This document shows, in pieces, positions 1 through 6,042 of a stretch of 6,405 nt of DNA (position 1 is its first letter; every line of letters starts with the position of its first letter). Origin of the DNA: an uncultured Verrucomicrobiota bacterium (GTDB lineage Bacteria > Verrucomicrobiota > Kiritimatiellia > RFP12 > UBA1067); NCBI GenBank assembly GCA_947305825.1, contig CAMZET010000086.1, forward strand, positions 1-6,405, written 5' to 3'. The notes under the pieces are model-generated. The model worked only from the letters and a program-made list of their open reading frames with translations, was not told where the DNA came from and searched no databases. Position numbers and translations under genes: made by a program.

Positions 1-1988
1 ACGCGCTCTTCTGCGGCGCGCAAAGCGGCGTCGGCGGCCTGGAATGCGGCAAAGTCGTCGAGGCGGCCGGCGAGTTCCTTGAAAGAAAGCGCGGCGGCGA
101 GCGGCTTTTTCAGAACGCGCAACTCGCGGGCGATGCGGCGCTCGCCGAAGAAACGCGCCACGCAGAACTTCCCGGCGTTGGCGCGAATGCGCTCCTCGAG
201 CGACTTGATGTCCAGGTCGGCGACCTCGGAAAGCTTGAAGGATGCGAGAGCGTCGGCGGCTTCGCAACGGCGGCGGCTGGCGGCGGCAAACGCCGACAAG
301 AATGCGGCGGGCGAGGCCGGGCCTTCCGCGAAGAACGGTGAAAGCGCGGAGGCTGCGGCGGCGAGAGTTTCCGGCAAGGCCGCGCCAGGTGCGCCAATGC
401 GCGAAAGCGCCTCGCGCGCCGCAGATACCGCCGCGCCCAGCTCCCGCTCGAACGCAAGCGACCATGCGGCTTCCTTCAAGGGCGCGAACGCCGCTATCGC
501 GGCTGACGGGACCTCAGCAGCGGCCGTCGCAACGGCCTCTGCACTCTCCTCCATCGCCGCATATTCCGCCGCCGTCTGCTTCATGCAGTCGACCTCTATG
601 CACCCGTCATAGCGAGACGGTCCTTCGTCCATCAATCTGCAGAGACAGCGGTATGCTGAAATCCCGTTCGGATGCTCGCCATGCAGCGACGAGACATAGG
701 CGTTCAACTCGCCGCGCAACGCCTCAAGCGACGATGCCGTCTGAGCCCACTCCGCCGGCTCCGCACTCTCGCCCACTTTCAACGCGGCGGCAAATTGCGC
801 CAGCACGTCCGCCTTGCCCGCCTTGTTCGAGTGCAGTTCCAGACAGAACGGCGCCAGCCCAATCGAAGAAAGACGCCGATACACCACGTCGAGCGCCGCT
901 TTTTTCTCCGAGACGAACAGCACCTTGCGGCCAAGCGCCAGATTGTGCGCTATTAGATTGGTGATAGTCTGCGATTTGCCGGTGCCGGGCGGGCCGTGGA
1001 GCACGAACGTCTTGCCCAACGCCGAATACAGCACGGCCGTAAGCTGCGACGAGTCCGCCGGCATAGGGCAATAAAGCGACGAGTATTCGATATGCCGCGC
1101 TATCTCTGACGGCGGAAACACCTCTATGCCGTCGTCGTACGTTCCGCCTCCGCCGACCAGATGGGCGACAAGAGGATTCTTGCGGAAGTCGTCCATGCGC
1201 TCCGTCATGTCCTTCCACATGACGAACTTGCCGAAAGAGAACTGCCCGATGACGGCCTCTTCGACGACGGCCCAGCCCTTGCGGCCGGCGACGGCTTCAC
1301 GGAACTTGTCAAGAACGCGGGTGACGTCTACGCCTGAAGTATCAGTAGGCAACGGGTTTATGTCGCGCACGGCGATGCCGAACTGAGTGCGCAGAAGTTC
1401 GAGGAGCGTAGTGTTGGCAACCGTATCCTCGTCGAGCCTGAGAAGCCGGATGCCGTCGGCAATCATCTTGCGCTCGAGGCGGATTGGGATTAGGAGAATG
1501 GGTGCGCGGCAGGAGCGGGCGGCGGAATCGTCGGTGCGCCATTCGAGAAAGCCGACCGCGAGGAAGAGGGTGTTCACGCCGGACTCTTCGAGGTCGGATT
1601 TTGCCAGGCGGTAAAGTTCTTTGAGGCGGCGCTGGGCTTCCTGCGGCGCGAGGCGCGTCCAAAGCCGCTTGGCGTCCATTTCGCTGGCGAGCGAGGCATC
1701 AAGTGCTGCGCGGTCGAAATCCGCTCGCTCTCGCTGAAAGTCGCGCCACTTCTCTTCGCCAAGCAATTCGGCGACGGACTTGACGGAAAACGCTTCGTTG
1801 GCCGCAATCTTGTCTTCAAGCGCGACGACATCCGGGCAAAGGAGGGGTACGACTTTCTTGGAGTCTTTGAGGTTGAGAAGGCGATTTGAAAGCGAGAGGT
1901 CGAGGAGTTTCTGTGCCCAGCGTTCTATTCTCGGCAGCGGATTCGCGACCGCGGCAGCGGGCAGTTCGGGAAGGCTCGTATCGGTCAT
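1..1988 (-). CDS. DUF4011 / superfamily 1 helicase-like NTPase, N-terminal part (runs off the left edge)
   Basis: Reading the minus strand from the ATG at 1988 gives 662 codons with no stop up to the window edge, so the C-terminus is missing. A GAGGTG ribosome site lies five bases before the ATG. Residues 24-41 (WAQKLLDLSLSNRLLNLK) and 162-173 (APILLIPIRLER) match the pattern of DUF4011, which fills roughly the first 290 residues. The helicase core follows: a Q-motif-like SSQLRAV near 314-320, Walker A GPPGTGKS at 332-339 and motif Ia-like KVLFVSEKKAALDV at 355-368. After about residue 430 comes a long alanine-rich, predicted helical stretch, like the stalk insertions of UPF1-type helicases. 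The DExx box, motifs III-VI and any Vsr or DUF3320 domain would lie beyond position 1. Family members are commonly over 1,500 residues long. An ATP-dependent nucleic-acid function is inferred; the exact role is unknown. It starts 36 bases after def and is probably cotranscribed with it. Confidence 0.87.
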   Translation of the reverse strand, partial: MTDTSLPELPAAAVANPLPRIERWAQKLLDLSLSNRLLNLKDSKKVVPLLCPDVVALEDKIAANEAFSVKSVAELLGEEKWRDFQRERADFDRAALDASLASEMDAKRLWTRLAPQEAQRRLKELYRLAKSDLEESGVNTLFLAVGFLEWRTDDSAARSCRAPILLIPIRLERKMIADGIRLLRLDEDTVANTTLLELLRTQFGIAVRDINPLPTDTSGVDVTRVLDKFREAVAGRKGWAVVEEAVIGQFSFGKFVMWKDMTERMDDFRKNPLVAHLVGGGGTYDDGIEVFPPSEIARHIEYSSLYCPMPADSSQLTAVLYSALGKTFVLHGPPGTGKSQTITNLIAHNLALGRKVLFVSEKKAALDVVYRRLSSIGLAPFCLELHSNKAGKADVLAQFAAALKVGESAEPAEWAQTASSLEALRGELNAYVSSLHGEHPNGISAYRCLCRLMDEGPSRYDGCIEVDCMKQTAAEYAAMEESAEAVATAAAEVPSAAIAAFAPLKEAAWSLAFERELGAAVSAAREALSRIGAPGAALPETLAAAASALSPFFAEGPASPAAFLSAFAAASRRRCEAADALASFKLSEVADLDIKSLEERIRANAGKFCVARFFGERRIARELRVLKKPLAAALSFKELAGRLDDFAAFQAADAALRAAEER

Positions 1989-1993
1989 CGCCG

Positions 1994-1999
1994 CACCTC
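1994..1999 (-). promoter_or_regulatory. Ribosome binding site of the DUF4011 helicase gene
   Basis: On the minus strand this reads GAGGTG, five bases before the ATG at 1988. It is the best Shine-Dalgarno match in the window and fixes the helicase start. The 36-base gap after def shows no terminator-like hairpin. Confidence 0.6.
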
Positions 2000-2024
2000 G
2001 CATCTATGACGTGTTGGGAAACTG

Positions 2025-2570
2025 CTATCTTGCGCCGCCGTTGGCTTTCGCCAGCTTTTTCAATTTCGGGGCGACCTCCAGACGCTCGACGGCGGTCATG
2101 TGGTCGATGTAGAGTATGCCGTCGAGATGGTCGAGTTCGTGCTGGATAGCACGGGCGACATATCCACGGGCGGTGACGATTTGCGGGCGGTTCTGCTGGT
2201 CGACGTACTGGCAAGTGACCTGGGCGGCGCGGACAAGCGAACCACCTATCTTGGGGAAGCTCAGGCACCCTTCCTTGTCGCGAACGCTCCCCTCCTGCGA
2301 GATGATTTGCGGATTGAAGAGCACGAGCGGCATCTGTATGGAGGAGTTGAAGGTACGGTCGGGTTCTTCATCGCAGTCGGCGGGTATGTCGATTACGCAA
2401 AGCCTTTCGAGACGTCCGACCTGCTCGGCGGCGAGGCCGACGCCCTTGGCCGCCGCCATGGTGTCGAGCATGTCGGCGGCGAGCCGCCGCAACTCGTCCG
2501 TCACCAGCGTTACAGGCTTGGCTTTCTCGCGAAGCACTTTGTCGCCATATTTGCGTATTTTGAGTACCAT
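2025..2570 (-). CDS. def: Peptide deformylase
   Basis: This 181-residue cytoplasmic metalloenzyme removes the N-formyl group from the starting methionine of new proteins, the step before methionine aminopeptidase acts. All three family motifs are visible: GVGLAAEQ at 43-50, EGCLS at 100-104 with the metal-binding Cys102, and QHELDH at 143-148 with metal ligands His144 and His148 and catalytic Glu145. Length is normal. Motif 1 has Glu49 where most deformylases have proline (GLAAPQ); the catalytic Gln50 is kept. A stretch at about 63-82, between motifs 1 and 2, is rich in acidic and polar residues and looks slightly longer than in E. coli. The ATG at 2570 lies four bases after the dut stop, with a GGAG site inside the end of dut, so translation is probably coupled. 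The usual partner fmt is not next to it in this window. Function is secure. Confidence 0.96.
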   Translation of the reverse strand: MVLKIRKYGDKVLREKAKPVTLVTDELRRLAADMLDTMAAAKGVGLAAEQVGRLERLCVIDIPADCDEEPDRTFNSSIQMPLVLFNPQIISQEGSVRDKEGCLSFPKIGGSLVRAAQVTCQYVDQQNRPQIVTARGYVARAIQHELDHLDGILYIDHMTAVERLEVAPKLKKLAKANGGAR

Positions 2571-2574
2571 CTCG

Positions 2575-3003
2575 CTAGACTCCAGTAGAACCGAAACCGC
2601 CGGCGCCGCGCTCGCTGGCAGCGACAGAAGCGACTTCCTCGACCTCCGCCGCCGTCACCGGCGCAACCACGAGCTGCGCTATCCTGTCGCCCTTGCGTAT
2701 GGAAAACGCGCTGTCGCCGTGGTTGACGAGTATGACGCCGACTTCGCCGCGATAGCCGGCGTCTATCGTGCCGGGAGAGTTGAGAACGGTTACGCCATGC
2801 TTCAGCGCGAGGCCGGAACGCGGGCGAACCTGTGCCTCATAGCCGTCCGGCAGTTCCATGACAAGTCCGGTGCGTATCAGCGAACGCTTGCCCGGCGGCA
2901 AAACGAGTTCCTCGACACTGCAAATATCCATGCCCGCATCGCCAGGATGGGCGTATGCGGGCAGGACTGCGTCGCGGTCGATGCGCTTGAAACGTACGAC
3001 CAT
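2575..3003 (-). CDS. dut: Deoxyuridine 5'-triphosphate nucleotidohydrolase (dUTPase), trimeric type
   Basis: This 142-residue enzyme hydrolyses dUTP to dUMP and pyrophosphate. It keeps uracil out of DNA and supplies dUMP for thymidylate synthesis. All five motifs of the trimeric dUTPase family are present in order: AHPGDAGMDI at 18-27, RPRSGLA at 60-66, NSPGTIDAGYRGE at 75-87 with catalytic Asp81 and substrate-stacking Tyr84, IRKGDRIAQLVV at 102-113, and the glycine-rich C-terminal arm RGAGGFGSTGV at 132-142 with Phe137. The length is typical and nothing is missing. The ATG at 3003 lies two bases after the foldase stop codon. No strong Shine-Dalgarno is visible, only GAAG within the end of the foldase gene, which suggests translation relies on ribosomes finishing the upstream gene. 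The nearby def gene has no biochemical link; the pairing looks like housekeeping clustering. Confidence 0.97.
   Translation of the reverse strand: MVVRFKRIDRDAVLPAYAHPGDAGMDICSVEELVLPPGKRSLIRTGLVMELPDGYEAQVRPRSGLALKHGVTVLNSPGTIDAGYRGEVGVILVNHGDSAFSIRKGDRIAQLVVAPVTAAEVEEVASVAASERGAGGFGSTGV
2580..2583 (-). promoter_or_regulatory. Ribosome binding site of def, inside the end of dut
   Basis: On the minus strand this reads GGAG, nine bases before the def ATG at 2570, within the last codons of dut. The placement fits def being translated from the same message as dut. Confidence 0.45.
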
Positions 3004-3005
3004 CG

Positions 3006-4673
3006 TTAGTCTTCGGACGCCGCGTCCTCGGCGTCGGCGGGTTCTGCCGTCTCGTAGCCGACGGAAGCCTCGAGGCCGAACTGTGAAAGGATGGCGTCAT
3101 CCCACTTTGCGGACAAATCGCGGTAGCGCGCCATGGCGAGCTGGCTGCGGAGTTCGTCGCGCAGATTGATGGCGGCGGCCGCGTCGCCCGGAGTGCGGTC
3201 GTTGCAGACTACGACGAAGCCGCGGCCGGGGCTCGTCTGCACGAGTTCGGAAGCCTCGCCCTTCTTGAGCTTGGCGGCGGCGCGCACGACCGCCGTCTGG
3301 TCAGGAAACGCCCCGCGCTGCAGGTCTACGAGCGAATACGTGATGTTGGTAGAAACGTTCTCGGTCGCGAGAATCGCTTCCACTCCGCCCTTGGCAATCT
3401 CCGCGACGTCAGCCTTGAACGCTTCCGCCTTCGCGTCGCGAAGCGCCTGGGCGCCGATGCTGCCCTTGGCCTCTTCAAACGACGGCGTATGCGCCTCGCT
3501 GAGCGCACTGCGCTCGAACAGCCACACCGCGTTGTCGGACGCAGCAAGACCGTAGCGCAGGTCTGGCACCGCAGGGTCTATTTCCGCGACGCGGTCCTTG
3601 AATTCCTTGGCGCCAGGCGCAATCGTCTCGGCACGGCGCATGAAGCCCTCTACGAAATTGCCGTCCAGCGTGAACCAGTCGCTTTCCACGACCGTCGCGC
3701 CGTCTTCGGCGGCAATCTTGTCGAGACGCGAGGCGTTCGGGTCTTCGCCTTCAGCGAGATTCGCGTAAACGCGCCGCTGCAGATTCGTCGTGAAATAGTC
3801 GACCGCCGCGAGAACGCGAAGCTCGCGCTCGATGCCATCCTTCACCTCCTCGAACGGCTTGACCGTCTCGACGCCGTTCGTGTCGGTCGAGGTGTACTTC
3901 TCAATCGTGGAGTCGTACATGTCGCGCATCTCGTCTTCGGTGACCGTCATCTTGGCAAGGACGTCCTCGCTGTTGGCGTTGAAGCGGATGTAGCGGATTT
4001 TGATGCGTTCGGGGAGGGCAAGTTTCGCGGTATTGGCGTCATACCACTTCTTCAGGCCCTCGTCGTCCACCGTCACGGCATCGGCTTTCTCCTTTGGCTG
4101 GGTGAAGCGGGCGACCTGGACGGTGAAGCGGTCGGTAGCATCGGCTACGGCGAGGTCGAGTTCCATGGGCGAGACGAAAGCGGCGGAACCGACGAGGAGG
4201 CCGTGGACGCCCTGGTTTACCGCCATGTCGCGGCGGAGCGCGGCCTCGAAGCGCTCCGGGGTGATGCCGAACTGCTGGGCGAGCTGCGCGGAATACTGCG
4301 CGAACGAGAACCCTCCCTGCATTCCGAACATGCGCGAGATTGCATTGGCGAGCGCGGCGTCGCTGACTACAACGCCGTCAGCAGCGGCGATACGCTCGGC
4401 GGCAATGCGCTTCCACGTGTCGAGATTCACCTCGTAGTCGCTGCGCCCGTCGTCGCGGTTGCGCCCGAAGCCGAGGACTTCCTGGCGTGCGTCGGCAAAG
4501 GCGTCCACTGTTACTTTCTCGCCTCCGAGCAAACCGGCATCGCCTATCGCCCGCTCTTCATTGCGCCGCGTCGTGAACAAATCGTCAAAACAGAACGCCG
4601 CCGAGACGATTACGGCGAACACGCCCCATACCCACTTGTTGCGGATTAACTTGTTGAACTGCAGAATAACCAT
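3006..4673 (-). CDS. SurA/PpiD-like membrane-anchored periplasmic foldase
   Basis: With the chosen start this is a 555-residue protein. Residues 1-13 are basic (K8, R11, K13) and are followed by one hydrophobic segment at about 14-29, which gives an N-in anchor with the bulk in the periplasm, as in PpiD. Residues 42-65 and 95-175 fit the SurA N-terminal chaperone fold, including VVVSDAALANAI and FGITPERFEAALRRDM. A parvulin-like tail shows LKKGEASELVQTSPG near 470-485, but I do not see the usual substrate-pocket motifs of an active prolyl isomerase. A chaperone role without strong isomerase activity is therefore likely, as known for PpiD. The C-terminus is acidic (DAEDAASED). The ATG at 4673 is preferred because it puts the anchor right at the N-terminus; an in-frame ATG at 4730 would add 19 residues. 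Neither has a clear ribosome site. dut begins two bases after the stop. Confidence 0.82.
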   Translation of the reverse strand: MVILQFNKLIRNKWVWGVFAVIVSAAFCFDDLFTTRRNEERAIGDAGLLGGEKVTVDAFADARQEVLGFGRNRDDGRSDYEVNLDTWKRIAAERIAAADGVVVSDAALANAISRMFGMQGGFSFAQYSAQLAQQFGITPERFEAALRRDMAVNQGVHGLLVGSAAFVSPMELDLAVADATDRFTVQVARFTQPKEKADAVTVDDEGLKKWYDANTAKLALPERIKIRYIRFNANSEDVLAKMTVTEDEMRDMYDSTIEKYTSTDTNGVETVKPFEEVKDGIERELRVLAAVDYFTTNLQRRVYANLAEGEDPNASRLDKIAAEDGATVVESDWFTLDGNFVEGFMRRAETIAPGAKEFKDRVAEIDPAVPDLRYGLAASDNAVWLFERSALSEAHTPSFEEAKGSIGAQALRDAKAEAFKADVAEIAKGGVEAILATENVSTNITYSLVDLQRGAFPDQTAVVRAAAKLKKGEASELVQTSPGRGFVVVCNDRTPGDAAAAINLRDELRSQLAMARYRDLSAKWDDAILSQFGLEASVGYETAEPADAEDAASED

Positions 4674-4708
4674 TGTGCTACTTTGTGCTTTCTTTACTTG
4701 TTTTTGCT
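4673..4708 (-). promoter_or_regulatory. A-rich leader with a short direct repeat before the foldase gene
   Basis: On the minus strand the 35 bases before the ATG at 4673 are strongly A-rich, in sharp contrast to the GC-rich surroundings, and carry no Shine-Dalgarno. The heptamer AGCACAA occurs twice, ten bases apart (plus-strand positions 4683-4689 and 4673-4679); the second copy runs into the start codon. This may act as an unstructured, A-rich translation start region. No convincing -35/-10 promoter pair was found in the 77-base gap, so a promoter here is possible but not shown. Confidence 0.3.
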
Positions 4709-4750
4709 CGCCAGACGCGAGAAATTGCATTGCCGCGGCGTCGCGGACGG

Positions 4751-5950
4751 TTAGAAATCCATGTCGTCGTCGGAGGAAGAGGTGTCGTCATCGCCGGAAG
4801 AAACGTCGCTTCCGCCGGAAGAAGGTTCTTCTTCGTCCTCAATGTCCTCTACATCCACGGTCTCGACGGCCGCCGCGTCCTCCGCAACGCGCTTGGCCTG
4901 GTCGCCGGCGGACTTGTCGCGCGCCAGCACGAGTTCGCCCGAATTGATTTCGGGGTGGTTCTCGGTGAATGCGCAGCGGTTCGCCATGGTGCCGTTGGCC
5001 GTAAACGTCATGATTGTGACGCTCATGTCGGCGGCGAGCGCGGGCTTGGCGCGGTATATGCGCACCGCGGTCTTGGGCGAGAGCTTCCAGAGCAGCGGCT
5101 TGGAGACGATTTCGCTCTCGCCGGTGCGGAAGTCCTTGACTACCTTGCGCTGCCCCTGGTCGAGTTTGACCGGGCAGTCGCCGCTGTTGCCGTAGAGGCC
5201 CGTGAAGAGCTGGTCCTGCGACGTGCGAATCTTGAGCTCGTTGGCGGCCTTGAGTTCCGGGAACTCGAAATGGCGGCCCTTGATGGACAGCGAGCGCGTG
5301 ACGCAGCGAATGACGGCGACTTCGCCATCGGTCGTGCGTTCATAGTAGTAGCGCGACTCGCCCTTGGGATTGAGGACTGTGAAGCCGGGCGTCGCGATGG
5401 TGAAAGCACCGTCAGGCATGGCTGCGGGGATTTTCACGGTCACGATGCCGGAATGGAGGGATATTTCGCGTTTTTCGGCGCCGATGGGCTGCGGCACTGT
5501 GCCGAAGCACGCCGGGCCGTTGCGCAGTTCGACGACAGGGGCGTCGACATCGCGCTTGGTGGCGGCGTCGGCGAGCGCTATGCTGCCGCGGACCTTGCCG
5601 CCGAACTGGATGCCGACGCGGCTGTTGGCGTCGTTCACGCGGAAGAGCGAGCCGAGGGGATAGAACTTGCCCTCCTCGATTTTCTCCCAGGCGCCGCCGG
5701 GCTTCTTCACCTCGCCGGACCCTTCGAGCATGCTGCAGAACGGCAGCGGCGTAAAGAGGCGTCCGGCCGGCTTGGCCGGCGCTTCGCCCGCCTCGCCGGC
5801 AAGCGTTTCTCCGCCGCCTGCGGCCTCTTCGCCGGACGCGGCGGCTTCAGCGCCGCCCTCGTCCTCAAAGTCGAAGTCTTCGTCCTGCGCGAACGCCGTC
5901 AGCGCCGCCACCATTGCGGCGATGCCCGCCGCTCGCATCATGCTTTTCAT
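4751..5950 (-). CDS. Exported FecR-like domain protein with acidic N- and C-terminal tails
   Basis: This is a 399-residue protein. The ATG at 5950 is chosen because it gives a signal peptide (MKSMMRAAGIAAMVAALTAFA, likely cut after residue 21) and has an AGGG ribosome site seven bases upstream. The frame stays open further upstream to 6175, but that part overlaps galK and looks like noise. Residues 22-58 are a low-complexity Asp/Glu/Ala/Gly linker. From about 70 to 240 the pattern resembles FecR beta-rich domains: GEVKKPGGAWEKIEEGKFY, then GSLFRV and a hydrophobic, glycine-spaced repeat, then LHSGIVTVKIP and FTIATPGFTVLNPKG. Residues 362-399 form a Ser/Asp/Glu-rich tail ending DDDMDF. There is no transmembrane segment after the signal peptide and no N-terminal anti-sigma region, so it is probably a soluble periplasmic or secreted protein rather than a classic FecR iron-signalling regulator. 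Function is unknown; no sigma-factor or transporter gene lies beside it. Confidence 0.75.
   Translation of the reverse strand: MKSMMRAAGIAAMVAALTAFAQDEDFDFEDEGGAEAAASGEEAAGGGETLAGEAGEAPAKPAGRLFTPLPFCSMLEGSGEVKKPGGAWEKIEEGKFYPLGSLFRVNDANSRVGIQFGGKVRGSIALADAATKRDVDAPVVELRNGPACFGTVPQPIGAEKREISLHSGIVTVKIPAAMPDGAFTIATPGFTVLNPKGESRYYYERTTDGEVAVIRCVTRSLSIKGRHFEFPELKAANELKIRTSQDQLFTGLYGNSGDCPVKLDQGQRKVVKDFRTGESEIVSKPLLWKLSPKTAVRIYRAKPALAADMSVTIMTFTANGTMANRCAFTENHPEINSGELVLARDKSAGDQAKRVAEDAAAVETVDVEDIEDEEEPSSGGSDVSSGDDDTSSSDDDMDF
4793..4823. repeat. Two copies of a 10-base direct repeat in the acidic-tail coding sequence
   Basis: GCCGGAAGAA occurs at 4793-4802 and 4814-4823, exactly 21 bases (seven codons) apart, in the same reading frame of the FecR-like gene. 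The surrounding 4755-4845 is built of simple TCG, GAA and TCC-like triplets that encode the Ser/Asp/Glu tail. In-frame slippage or duplication could change tail length. Confidence 0.6.
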
Positions 5951-5957
5951 GTTCAGA

Positions 5958-5961
5958 CCCT
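5958..5961 (-). promoter_or_regulatory. Ribosome binding site of the FecR-like gene
   Basis: On the minus strand this reads AGGG (in GGCAGGG), seven bases before the ATG at 5950. It supports that start over the longer upstream frame that overlaps galK. Confidence 0.45.
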
Positions 5962-6007
5962 GCCTTCGATTCTTGTTTGTTCTTCCGCTTGTCCTTCGCC
6001 TTGCCGC

Positions 6008-6029
6008 GTTCCCGGCCGTCGCCGGGAAC
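6008..6029 (-). terminator. Perfect 9-bp hairpin after galK, likely transcription end
   Basis: GTTCCCGGC at 6008-6016 and its exact reverse complement GCCGGGAAC at 6021-6029 are separated by a four-base loop. The hairpin begins 13 bases after the galK stop codon, in the 92-base gap before the FecR-like gene. On the minus strand it is followed by GCGGCAAGG, with no T run, so it is not a textbook Rho-independent terminator. It may instead be a weak terminator or an mRNA 3'-end stabiliser. The rest of the gap shows only the ribosome site of the next gene. Confidence 0.5.
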
Positions 6030-6042
6030 ACGGCGGCTCCGA

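Noticed and set aside
242..964. Plus-strand frames of up to 240 codons in the left part
   Set aside because: They are very rich in Arg, Pro and Ser and lie opposite the DUF4011 helicase frame, which stays open for 662 codons and contains DUF4011 patterns and a Walker A motif.
724..1218. A 164-codon minus-strand frame
   Set aside because: It overlaps the helicase in another frame on the same strand, and its product has no motif. The helicase frame carries GPPGTGKS in this very region.
2116..3009. A 297-codon open frame on the plus strand
   Set aside because: It is antisense to def and dut, both of which carry complete family motifs on the minus strand.
3489..4649. A 386-codon open frame on the plus strand
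   Set aside because: It is antisense to the foldase gene, has shadow-like composition and no known motif. The minus-strand gene has a membrane anchor and SurA-like patterns.
4706..4720. A 5-bp inverted repeat CTCGC/GCGAG in the gap before the foldase gene
   Set aside because: It is too short to support as a terminator or operator. The minus-strand downstream side is A-rich rather than T-rich.
4733..4746. A 5-bp hairpin (CCGCG/CGCGG) after the FecR-like gene
   Set aside because: The stem is short, the base content is extreme and no T run follows on the minus strand, so it could easily be chance in GC-rich DNA.
5763..5780. GGCCGG-type inverted repeats
   Set aside because: They lie inside the FecR-like coding sequence, in a low-complexity Ala/Pro/Lys stretch, and are explained by codon use.
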